Source: Solenopsis invicta (taxonomy: Eukaryota; Arthropoda; Insecta; Hymenoptera; Formicidae). From it: a stretch of 64,000 nucleotides of DNA. Numbering within the stretch: position 1 is the stretch's first letter; every line of letters begins with the position of its first letter. The stretch covers positions 4,461,249 to 4,525,248 of the forward strand of contig NC_052672.1 of NCBI RefSeq assembly GCF_016802725.1. Reading direction: 5' to 3'. The notes under the pieces are model-generated. The model ran no database searches, was not told the origin of the DNA, and saw only the letters and a program-made list of their open reading frames with translations. Below, piece by piece: positions 12,038-22,106 of the stretch. Made by a program: the position numbers and the translations under genes.

Positions 12038-13204
12038 TGGAGCAGCCTCCTCCTGCACCATCAATCCAATCTATCGATGGAAATAACTCCGACAACTCCG
12101 CAAGTGGTACGGCTACAGGTAAAGTTTACCCTCCAAATTATAAACTTTGATTTTAACTGCTACTAGAGAATCTTATAAATTAAGCTTATATAAGGTGACG
12201 CGTGATTCTGTTCCGATTTTATTATATACTTTTTATTTTTAATTAATTTCTTAAATTTGATTGAAGTTTATTTATTTATTCGCTTACTTCTTACTTTAAC
12301 AGCTGCGTCTGAAGACAGTCGTATTATTCAGAATGCTGGAGCGACGGGTCAAGAGAGGAGGAATCGTGGCAGGCCTCCTAGCCGTCGTGGACGACGTGGA
12401 AGACTCGCGAGAATAAATCAAAATTTAATTCGCGAAGTAGAAGGTAACATGTTTTTATCATTTATGCAATAATGATAATTCTGTTTGTTTAATGCTATTT
12501 ACTTATTCACTTACTTTCTACTTTAACAGCTGCGTCTGAAGACAATAGTATCATTCGAAATGCTAGAGCAGCGGATCAAGGAAAGAGGAGTCGTGGCAGG
12601 CCTCCTAGCCGTCGTGGACGACGTGGTAGACTCGCGAGAATAAATCAAAATTTAATTCGCGAAGTAGAAGGTAACATGTTTTTATCATTCATGCAATAAC
12701 GATGAGTCTGTTTGTTTAATGCTATTAAATTAACATTTCATATTGTAAAACTTCCAATAATAGTTATGGTGTCATTTCTCTAATCTGCTGTGTATATTCA
12801 TTGTGATTTATTTATTATTTTAGAGACTGCAAACACTGAGGAAGAAACGGTTCAAGAACCGATCGCACGCGTTGAATCCATTGTAAACGAGCGGATTAAT
12901 ATACGAGTAAATGATGGTATGTGTGCATATGTTACTAATACTACATGTTTTTATTAATATTATTTAATATTATATTAATATTAATCAATTTTTTTATATT
13001 TAAGAACGTGTGACATATTTTATAACTTTAATATCTTTTAATCATTTTCATATATAACATATACAAACCTATTGCAATAGAATACAATGTTTTTCCTAGC
13101 CCGTGCATGTATCATTATTTCAGAAACTGATACAATTGCTGAAGGAAGTGGAAGATCAGTGGACCAATTGATCGACCCTAATGAGGGAAATCACGTGAGA
13201 AATG

Positions 13205-13274
<70 letters not shown>

Positions 13275-14365
13275 CTCATATTTCATTATTATCAGTTAAT
13301 AGAGAAGAAAGGAGTAACGTGGCATTCATTTTTTCATTTTAGTAAATAACTTTGTTAATAATCAATGTTTTATATTAAACAATTATATTCGTTAAATTAA
13401 TGCGACTAAAAAACGGCGGGTTACCAAACGAATAATTCCATAAGCAATTGTTAGAATTTGTTATCTAATAACAGAGATAATAGATAGTCGTAATGTTCAC
13501 AGTAGTCACAAAAATATCCCCTTCTCCTATAATAAATTTTTCTTATGTTGACAGAACGTTATATACCGGAGAAAGAAGTTGCAAGAATAGATGCCACTTT
13601 TGAAAACGAGATAAACGAAGGTATGTATGTATATTTATACAATTCGTTGTTATTAAGCATTACTCATTGAAAAAAGTAATTCATCGTCAGTTGACTCGTT
13701 ACATAACGAGTCAAGCTCCAAGTATTTTTCAACGAGTAATGCTTAATGATAACGAGTTGATTATCGAAAGTAACTATTTCAACCGGGGCCTTATCGTTAT
13801 TCTTATGGAAAATTGTTTTTTATTACCAAATTATATAAAAAATTATATTACAAATTATATTACAAAAAGAGAAACGAATAATGGCGTTACTTATTATAAT
13901 TTGTTGCTGTTACTTCCCATTCCTGAATTAATAACTTATCGCTTGTTTTGATGAATACAACGTATTGCGATTTTGTAGACAGACAATATTTATAATGAAA
14001 AACTTCTTACCTTACGATCACGATCGCTTACAATTAAAGCGTTACGGTAGATGTAGACGAACCTTAAGAAACAAATTTTTCTGTTGACAGATGAACACGA
14101 TTTTGACATTCCGGCGGATGATTATGGTTTCCTCGCTGAAGAAGAACAAAATGATTTGCCGTATCATCCCGTTCTGTCAGGCCCAATATCAAGTGAAAAT
14201 AATCGGGGTGTTTGCTGCACATGTTTGAACACAATTGCAACCCATGTATTTGTACCATGCGGCCATCTTTGTATTTGCGGCGATTGCGAACAGCAAATAG
14301 AAGATTACAAATGTCCCTTATGTAGGGAAATATATACGCATTGTATCCGCGTAATTACTACGTAA
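12038..14365 (+). CDS. Multi-exon RING-finger protein (5' end missing), right palindrome copy
   Basis: Exons: 12038-12118, 12303-12443 (A), 12530-12670 (B), 12824-12916, 13124-13207, 13555-13620 and 14091-14365 with a TAA stop. All junctions have AG/GT, all exons but the last are multiples of 3, and every codon splits 1/2, so the frame is continuous. Exons A and B are a tandem duplication encoding an arginine-rich stretch (RGRPPSRRGRRGRLARINQN), which could bind nucleic acid or act as a nuclear signal. The middle exons are acidic. The last exon ends in a C3HC4 RING: C-x2-C, then VPCGHLCICGDC, then KCPLC, closest in style to the C-terminal RING of IAP or MDM2-type E3 ubiquitin ligases. No BIR domain is seen. 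No in-frame ATG precedes exon 12038, so the start is lost or elsewhere. The host or transposon role is unknown. Confidence 0.72.
13207..13271. repeat. (TA)n microsatellite in an intron
   Basis: About 65 bp of pure TA directly after the exon ending at 13207. The mirror position in the left arm (about 10570-10591) has only about 22 bp, so the tract has changed length since the arms separated. Confidence 0.9.
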
Positions 14366-14696
14366 AAATGTTATCCGAAAATAGTTTGCGTAAAAGCGAG
14401 AAGAGACTAAACAGACGGGTCTACTGGAAAGTGTGCGTTAATACGGCATATTTCTCTGAATATTTTGTACGTTGCTATGATAGCATATATGTTTTTGCTT
14501 ATAAGTTAGCTAATTATAAAATTCTTGATTACGAATACATATCGTGATAAATGGTTCTACTTTATATAGAAAATGTAGATACTAAATAAAAATGTTATTC
14601 TTTCATTAATTTATTTTTTCTCTCAACGAGCAAGAAAGTTACAAAGTTAAATAAAATACAGTAAGGTGTTTGACCAATTTTTGTATAATATAAATA

Positions 14697-15055
14697 GAGA
14701 ATGAGAACCGCCTTTTCGGTCTTAGCTAGATCCTCATGCTGTTTTTATTTTTTAAGTGATTTTATAAATCCATTCACACTTGACAAACCTGCGCACTGAT
14801 TATTTCCAGATCTATCACATAATCCAGATCTAAGTCATATGAGAATGAGTAGCATCGTTAAATTATTAAAATTAATTTAATTTAATTTAATTCGTGATAT
14901 TACTCATTCTTCTTTGACTTAGATCTGAATTATGTGGTAGATCTGAAAATAATCAGTGCGCAGGTACGTCAAGTGTGAATGGGTTTATAATATCACTTAA
15001 AAAATAAAAACAGCACGAAGATCCAGTTAAAACTGAAAAGGCGGTTCTCATTCTC
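14697..15055. mobile_element. Palindromic MITE, right-arm mirror copy
   Basis: Mirror image of the element at 8787-9145, with the same GAGAATGAGAACCGCC termini and the same internal self-complementarity. It was carried along when the arm was duplicated rather than inserted independently, because both copies sit at exactly matching coordinates. Confidence 0.85.
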
Positions 15056-15789
15056 AATTAAATAAAATAAATATTGTGTGCATCTAGACGCGCAACCGTT
15101 CTCTGAGCGGCTAAATAACAATTTAAGATGATTGGTCGGATTCAAAGGTATGAACCAATCATCTTCAAATGCTACATAGGCTGTGTTCCGATATTGACTG
15201 CCAATACTGAAAATGTATAGCATATGTGACGTGAACTATAAATTTTCAGTACTGCCAGTAAAAACGAAACACAGTCTTAGCCGTTCAATGAGCGGTAAAG
15301 CATCTGGGGCTCTATTCTTGAAAACTTTCAAATAACTTTTGTATATGAAAGTAGCAAAATAGCCAATAGAATTAGATGGCTTTCTCTCATTGGCTATTTT
15401 TTCACTTTCTCCAGGACAGTGCTACTGTACTGTACACACACGCAACTCAAACATGTGACCGTCTAAAGTTTAAACGCAGTTTGTGATTGGTTAGCTTTAA
15501 ACTCTTATATCTAGTGATATACGCAAAAGAGATCACTCTTACGCGCTGATTACAAGCGTAAGGCACACGAAGAAAGAAATCCTATATTTCAAAAACTATT
15601 ATTTAAAATAAAGATTTACAAATAATTATTTTACTTCATTTTTTAAGAACTTCTTGCTAAGTAATATTTTGATTACATTAGTTACTTATAGAAAATAATC
15701 AATGTATACAAAAAATAACATTTTATTTTAATGTACTTTGCTATAAAATATTTGCTTCTGACGTTAATATTTCATTTTTTATTTGTACG

Positions 15790-16382
15790 CAATAAGGCTT
15801 GTATCGATCTGTATGCAGTATTACTTGTGTGCAGTTCGCCTTGTAGGCAATATTACATGTGTGCAATCGTGCAGTCGGTCTTTAACTTTTTACTTGTGCG
15901 CAATTGAGACTGTAGGCAATCGATCTGTAGGCAGTATTACTTGTGTGCAATTTGTCTTGTGCGAAATATTGTCGTGTGTGCAGTTCGCCTTGTAGGCAAT
16001 ATTACATGTGTGCAATCGTACATTCGTCCTTTAATTTTTTACTTGTGCGCAATTGAGACTGTAGGCAATCGATCTGTAGGCAGTATTACTTGTGTGCAGT
16101 TCGCCTTGTAGGCAATATTACATGTGTGCATTCGTACATTCGTCCTTTAATTTTTTATTTGTGCGCAATTGAAACTGTAGGCAATCGATCTGTAGGCAGT
16201 ATTACTTGTGTGCAGTTCGCCTTGTAGGCAATATTACATGTGTGCAATCGTACATTCGTCCTTTAACTTTTTACTTGTGCGCAATTGAAACTGTAGGCAG
16301 TATTACTTGTGTGCAGTTCATCTTGTAGGCAATTGGGATGTTGGCTATCGACGCTGTAGGCAATCGATTTGTAGGCAATTGG
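15790..16382. repeat. Right terminal array of 116-bp repeats
   Basis: Inverted counterpart of the left array, with the same words on the other strand (TGTAGGCA, TGTGTGCAGT, TGTGCGCAAT). It is about 130 bp shorter than the left array, consistent with loss of one unit. The final ~60 bp (GATGTTGGCTATCGACGCTG, then the terminal GGCAATTGG) match the extreme left end. Confidence 0.88.
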
Positions 16383-16562
16383 GATCATCCGAGACATTTT
16401 ACAGGTCGTTGCATCGTATCAGCTCTTTCCTGCGGAGAATCGTCATATTTATTTTCATTTTGAATTTTAATTCTACATATTATTGGTTTGAAATGAGGTA
16501 ATTGCTAATTCTTATTACCAAAATGTAATATTTGACGTTATTCCTCTATTGTGCGCAGGCCC
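16383..16562. other. Short unique spacer between palindrome and ISL2EU element
   Basis: About 180 bp with no supported feature. It separates two large mobile structures, so they are adjacent but not demonstrably one element. Confidence 0.5.
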
Positions 16563-16739
16563 TAATTGGGTTGTTGAAAAAAAATTATATATATATTTTT
16601 TTATATGTAAACGTGTATTAATAACACCAAAGCACAAAAATATTTAAAAAAAATTTTTTGTGTAAACCTGTAAATTATTATTAATAATTTTATCGACGTA
16701 AAAATTCAAGTTTTGTCACGTGATTATGAAACGCTACGC

Positions 16740-16780
16740 GATTGGCGTACGGGCTCGTGACGTCACGATGTTACATGGTC
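16740..16780. promoter_or_regulatory. CRE-like TGACGTCA palindrome upstream of the YqaJ gene
   Basis: GTGACGTCAC lies within the block GGGCTCGTGACGTCACGATG, about 100 bp before the YqaJ start codon. A matching block sits in inverted orientation near 20349-20358 (TGTGACGTCACAGACGGCTC) upstream of the transposase gene. Placement in both promoters suggests a shared transcription-factor or transposase-binding site. TGACGTCA is the classic CREB/ATF site. Function is inferred. Confidence 0.45.
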
Positions 16781-16871
16781 ACGCCGCGAAGACTGGATAC
16801 GATGTGTATAAAATAAGCTCTCCGAAACGACTTATAATAAATTTGATCATTTAGCCGAATTTCAACGGAGA

Positions 16872-18379
16872 ATGTGTGAACAAGGCTTCGTGAAAGCAAA
16901 TAGCAATAATTTGCCGCAAATTAACATGTTTGCGGTGTTAGAATTTCTCAAAGATGATGATCGTTTCAATGCTCCAGAAATACGTTGTGCCAAAGCTTCA
17001 TTGTAAGTATACGTTTGTAATAATTACGTTTCAATGTGTAACTGCTCATTCCAAATAACATTACTACGAGATTTTTATCGTAAATTATTTAAAGGAACTG
17101 TCGTGAGAGCTATGGAGATGCAGCTGTAGGTTATGTCCAAGTAAAACGTGAAGGAGACCTCTGCATTGTGAAATGTCGAGTATGTCCTGAACATAGGGTT
17201 CGGAGCAAAGCATATTCAACAACATTAATCATTAATGAAGCAACAGAGAAAATCATAGACGTTCAGTGTCATGATTGCGCAGCAGCAACAGGTATCTATG
17301 AATATATGCAATAAAAAGTGATGCGTTTTTACCTGTTCTCATTGCCATGCGTTCCTTAAAATTTGTCTTACATTACAGGTGGATGTAAACATGCTTTAGC
17401 AGTTGTCATGTGGGTACATCGAAGGAGCGAAGACCCTGCGCCTACAGAAATAGCATGCTATTGGAAAAAATCTCGTTTGTCAGGTGTAGGAACAGCACTC
17501 AAATATGTCGAAGTCAAAGATTTAGGCATTCAGAAAGTACATAAACTAAAACGAACATCCATTCCCGATAATAGCACTTTCTTACACGACGTTCTAGAAC
17601 TGGCAGAAAGTAAACAAATTAACTGTCAAATTTCACGACTACAGGTTGACTTGAAATGTCTGAAAACAAATAATTTATCGTTGCACAGACTCCTTTTAAA
17701 ATTTCACTTAAATGGAGGTCTGATATCAGGAAATTTTCTTACTTTTGCCAGTTCTGAGATGACTCAAGTCTTATGCGATGAAGCTGAAAAATTGACACGA
17801 AACCAGAGTGATTGCCCACTGTGGTACGAACTCCGATACGGGAGAATTACAGCTTCTAAGCTGTACGAAGCAGCACATTGTACAACAGATAGTGGGTCGT
17901 TTGTTAAACAGGTAACAGGGGCGAGTAAGGTGCATGAAACAAGTGCAATGTTACGAGGAAAGGACTTGGAAAAACTGGTGCTGATAGAAGTAGAGCGCGA
18001 ACTAGATACACGAATTAAGAGTGCTGGACTGTATCTATCACCAAATTATCCAGCTCTTGGTGCATCACCTGATGGTATGACCAACGAATACATTGTAGAA
18101 ATAAAATGTCCTTCGAATGAAAAAGCGTTGGAAAGATTCTTGTCGAAAGATAAAATTATCAATCCTAAGTGCGTAGCACAAATGCAATTACAAATGTTAG
18201 CCACAGGAAAGAAAAAAGGATTATTTTGTGTGGCTGATTCGGCCTTTGAAAATACAAAAAAAGTGCACATGCAGTGGCTTGCATACGATGTAGATGTAGC
18301 ACAGGATTTAGTCAAAAAGGCAATGCTGTTTTGGGAAAGAAATATATTTCCATTGTTATTATCTTCTGTACAGAAGTAA
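16872..18379 (+). CDS. SWIM zinc-finger / YqaJ-like (lambda-exonuclease fold) nuclease
   Basis: Three exons: 16872-17002, 17095-17291 and 17379-18379. They join in frame (L at TT|G, G at G|GT) to a 442-residue protein from ATG 16872 (MCEQGFVKAN). Residues about 98-120 contain a SWIM-type zinc motif, QCHDCAA then GGCKH. The C-terminal half is a YqaJ/PD-(D/E)xK nuclease: WYELRYGRITASK, LRGKDLE, then the catalytic ASPDG and VEIKCP, about 14 residues apart, and later QMQLQMLATG. Such nucleases digest double-stranded DNA ends. In ISL2EU elements the protein accompanies the transposase, presumably in excision or repair. The reading frame is undamaged. Confidence 0.9.
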
Positions 18380-18450
18380 GGTATTAATGTATAAAACTGT
18401 ATATGTAACAAAATATATAATATATTCAGAATTATTACCCACTTGTCATA

Positions 18451-20298
18451 CTATTTTTTTATTATTGGTGAATGTAAATTTATTAACGCCGAGGCAATCA
18501 CGATAATGTCATCAGTGTAAGATAACATACTATGGTTTATAACAGCATGTGGCTTTAGAAAATCGAATTCACGCAATCTCCCAATGACACGTTCTACGTG
18601 GATCCGTAAGCTAGCAATGCGCTTGGTTTCCAAAACCTCAGATTTCGTAGGTTTATGTGTAGACGATACGCTTGGTGGTTTTATTAACTTGCAATGTTTT
18701 TCTGCTAATAAAGATTTAATATTTTTAAAACCTCGATCCGCCATAACAGCACATTTTTCAGGAAGCTGATCTAGTATACCACACTTCTCAAACAATAATA
18801 CATCTGATATTCTACCTCCATATCCAGTAGAAATGAAATTGATAAAGCCATCCGGTCCACAAGATATCAAATACTTTATCGTGTTACATTTTTTATATTC
18901 AGACCAAGTCAAGGCTTGATTTACGGGATCGGTTTTTCGATTTGTATTTCCAGAGCATCTACTATGGACTGGACATGATTGTACGAGCTCCGAAAAGGAA
19001 TAGGCAAAGTTTTTTTAACTAAGTCAGGATTTGGGAAGAAAATCAAAGTTTTTAGTAAGTGACTGAGTATTGGAACAGTTTTGTTGAAAACTATACTTGC
19101 ATTACTAGGACTCATACAGAATTGTTCAGCCAGTCGTTCTAACGTATCTTGTCTTCTGATCTTCATTAAACATAACTGTATATTTTGGATACTTACATTA
19201 CCTTTCGTGCTCAAAAGATGCAACAGTGATTTCCATTCGTTTGGAATCCCTAGGTACGCTTTCATGTTGGTACTTATGAAATAGTTTGTTACATTTAATA
19301 TGTCACGTTTATATTTATTTGGGCTACTAGGATTATCGAGACTCGTTTGGTCGCTAAACATATAATAATCATGAGAACTACTTATATCTATCGATGTAGT
19401 TGTAGTGCTTGTCGATATGGTGTCATTTGCATAGGACATCTTAGAAATAATAGGTTTTGTCGGAGAAGTTGCAACATTCGTACAAATGGGTAATTTAATC
19501 GGGGAACAACATTCATTGACAGTCGATACTGGAATGTTGCACGTTGTATAAACGCTACGATAATGTGGTCGAATCTTGACCTGTACGCCAACACTGTGCT
19601 GCATCATGGAAGTCTGTATTCCGACGTCTCTTCTTGTATCCGCTACTTCTTGTATTTCACACACAGTGAAAGTTTGTTCAGCTCGAGATTTGAGACCGAG
19701 TTCATTTATCGCAGGCTTATTTAGGGCAGCAGTTATATTGAAATCCCTTATATTCTGTTCCGATGCATCTGCAGCATTTGTCGAAGAAGACTCGAATGTT
19801 TCTGTAAGGATCTCGTTTATTTCCGCTCGTCTTTGTCGTTTTTCTGCTACTATACGTGGAGTTGAGCATGTTCTACGTTTACGGTCGGGCTGGCATTCGA
19901 ATTTATGTGGAATAACGTTTTTTTTAATTTTTACTGGACCTCCCATCATCATGTGATACTGATAATTTTCCATATCCTCTCGCAGCTATAAATATAAAAC
20001 ATTTTTGATGCAGTTACGAAATTAGGTTAAATTATTAATAGATGAAATCCTATCAAAAAAATAATAATTTAACAATTTAACATATACTTAGGCTGCAAAA
20101 ACTTACATTGAAATGGTCTTCACAGCAAAAGAAGTTCGATTTGCTGTTTTTTAGGTTATCTCTCCGAACGGCATTAAACCATTTTTTACGAAGGTTCACG
20201 TCTTGTGGCACTGTCGCGAACACTTTATTTGGTGTACTTTTTGTTGTACTACCACAGAGAGGGACGAAACACGTTCTATACGTTTTAATTGTTGCCAT
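18451..20298 (-). pseudogene. THAP-domain DDE transposase of the ISL2EU element, one frameshift
   Basis: Two exons on the minus strand: 20298-20107 (64 codons, MATIKTYRTCFVPLCGSTTK, ending CCEDHF), then an intron to 19985. THAP DNA-binding domain: C-x4-C, then W, then CCEDHF. After the intron come MGGPVKIKK and PHKFECQPDRKRR. A helix-turn-helix (MSPSNASIVFNKTVPILSHL) precedes the DDE_Tnp_4 catalytic core: Asp in IVDALEIQIEKP, Asp in MADRGF, Glu in HVERVIGRLREF. The frame is lost just after IEKP: the first part stops at 18921 while the rest continues in another frame from about 18935 (first Met 18912) to 18451, which fits loss of 1 or 4 bases. Otherwise complete. Confidence 0.88.
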
Positions 20299-20629
20299 TT
20301 CTATTAAAAACTCAAAATCTCAACAGATATCGTATACAGTATGTAACATTGTGACGTCACAGACGGCTCGGGTAACTTCGGGCGTGATCGGCGCGTCATC
20401 GGCTATGAGTTTAAAGTAATATTTTATAAAATCTACATCTCCGTTAATATTACGAAAAAAAAGCACTTTTTTTCTATAAAACATATGCATATAAACTTTC
20501 TAAATATTAAAAAAAAAAATTACGTTCAAAAACCCAATTCTACGATTCAATTCGTCCGTCGCGCAGTTTATTTTCGTCTCCTTTTTTTCTCTGCAAACAC
20601 ACTTTCCTACGATTTTGGAATGCACCTCA

Positions 20630-20870
20630 AAGGGAAGGAATGGCTCGCTGCCCGGGTCACTCAAAGCCAAATATCTTTGTAATATGCAATGTTGCACTGC
20701 TGTAAAAATATTGCTACAAGCTTCAATGCAATACTTATGGGATTGTACTAGATACTGCATAAATTTCAATATAAAATTATTCTTTTCAGGTTTTGATTAG
20801 ACATTGCAATCGAAGAAAAACTAGCAGGAGTTTATCCTCATTGCTTTAAATTTCATAAATTTAAATTTAA
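20630..20870. repeat. Dispersed repeat, uninterrupted copy
   Basis: This segment (GGCTCGCTGCCCGGGTCACT, continuing to CTTTAAATTTCATAAATTTA) recurs at 39930-41545, where it is split by a 1.37-kb insertion. Similarity is roughly 85% by eye across both halves. No coding potential is recognisable. Upstream, 20538-20629 is unremarkable. Confidence 0.75.
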
Positions 20871-21049
20871 TACTCCTTATGATTAAACATTCCAAACATC
20901 TAATAATAATTAAAGTGTTTACTTTTAACAATTATATCAACATAATGCTTTTCTTGTTATAAATTTTGTAATGTTTAAAATCTTCGCCAACTCAATCAAT
21001 TCAACAGAGTGTTGAAGGGACGAGTGGCGGAATGATTGATAATAATCAG

Positions 21050-21480
21050 TCCACCGGACATCGAGACCGCAAAATATGCATCCGTCGAAAACTATTGGAG
21101 CTAAGACTTTTAAACGCAATTCCAACAAAATCTTTATACCGGACGATACGAGCCGGATAAATTCCAGTCGATGGCCCAATACGCGGTGTACGTTTATCAA
21201 CGGGCAAAAACGCTTGATCCACCGATGATCCAAGATGATGAAATTGTTCTATTAAAAAACCATTTTAGCGCGGACATAGCGCGTGAAATAAGACCAACGA
21301 CGGTCAAAGAAAGACGATATTTAATCCGATTGCTAGACACGATCGAAACAACAAAGTCGAGACATATGAACGGTTTCGAATGCGGTGGAAACGCGAAGAG
21401 ATTAAATTAAAAAAAAGAAAACTTACGAACTTGCAAGCTACGAAAAGTAATACACGCGAATTAATTTCGATGTACGGTTA
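21050..21480 (+). pseudogene. Decayed Gag-like fragment of an LTR retrotransposon
   Basis: The plus frame from about 21171 reads MAQYAVYVYQRAKTLDPPMI, then QDDEIVLLKNHFSADIAREI, a pattern common in the capsid part of insect LTR-retrotransposon Gag proteins. Upstream in the same sense VENYWS and LYTGRYEPDKFQS continue the homology across a stop, and downstream a shifted frame reads RFRMRWKREEIKLKKRKLT. Several stops and shifts make it inactive. The family is a judgement from sequence style, not a search. Confidence 0.45.
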
Positions 21481-22106
21481 GTAAATTACGCGATATATCG
21501 TCGTATGGGGAAGACGACGATGACACCAAAGACGTCATTTCAAAAAGATTCCTCGAAGAGGAGAAAAAGTTAGAACCCATTCAATGAATTGATGCATGGT
21601 GAATCAAAACCAAGTATAAATAAACAACATTTTCACGAGTGATGCAAGGTCAACGATGAGCAAAGAGAGGTACAGTTCATAATTCATTTCACATTAACGG
21701 TGGAAAAAGTGGAAAATATAAGGCGAACAATCTGGTAACGCGATGCCACATACAGTATTAACGATAAAAATTTCATTTCGATTATGATTGCGTCAAATTT
21801 ATCGGATCAAATACGGAATACACCGTAGAATTCAAATTTCAAATTGTATAACAAGCCATTTATTCGACCAAATACAGAATTCGCCGTAGAAATCTCTGTT
21901 CTGATTATAATTATTAGTATTATTCGTACAATAGCAAAATCTTCTCATCCATTCATGTGACACTTTGAATCCTGATAAGTTTATTTGTTGTTGCGCTTGC
22001 AAAGCCCATCATGTAGTATCATAAATAATTGTTCCCTTTTCAATCGTTTCAATAAAGGACCCCACACAAAACCAAGAATTCTTGGCCTTTGGTGAAATTC
22101 ATTCAA
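21481..22106. other. Gene-free stretch with a degenerate local duplication
   Basis: No supported gene. Two similar segments, TCGGATCAAATACGGAATAC at about 21800 and TCGACCAAATACAGAATTCG at about 21864, suggest an old ~65-bp tandem duplication. Confidence 0.4.

Larger units (their letters stand above)
7329..16382. repeat. 9.05-kb near-perfect palindrome (giant foldback structure)
   Basis: The whole interval is an inverted repeat. It opens with CCAATTGCCTACAAATCGAT at 7329 and closes with the reverse complement at 16382. At the centre TTGCTACTTGGG (11770-11781) and CCCAAGTAGCAA (11794-11805) face each other across 12 nt. Mirror pairs such as 8619/15223 and 9477/14365 each sum to 23842, so long stretches are collinear without indels. 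Known arm differences are one more 116-bp-class unit in the left terminal array, a longer TA run and an extra exon in the right arm, a 2-bp indel in exon 2, and rare substitutions. No transposase is encoded. It may be a foldback transposon or an inverted duplication of one end of a larger element. Confidence 0.95.
16563..20537. mobile_element. ISL2EU-type (PIF/Harbinger-related) DNA transposon
   Basis: The left end reads AATTGGGTTGTTGAA and the right end the inverse of GAATTGGGTTTTTGAAC, giving TIRs of about 15 bp around a 3.97-kb element. It carries two convergent genes: a SWIM/YqaJ-type nuclease (plus strand) and a THAP-domain DDE transposase (minus strand). That pair is the known signature of the ISL2EU group within the PIF/Harbinger-ISL2EU-Spy assemblage. 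AATT borders both ends, so the exact boundary and target duplication cannot be separated by eye. Both subterminal regions contain a TGACGTCA palindrome. Confidence 0.88.

Noticed and set aside
13087..13299. 70-codon frame ending in a long Ile/Tyr repeat
   Set aside because: It spans an exon, its splice donor and the intronic TA microsatellite; the real exon ends at 13207.
18046..18411. 121-codon minus-strand frame
   Set aside because: Shadow of the YqaJ nuclease exon on the opposite strand.
19576..19956. 126-codon plus-strand frame
   Set aside because: Antisense shadow of the THAP transposase exon.
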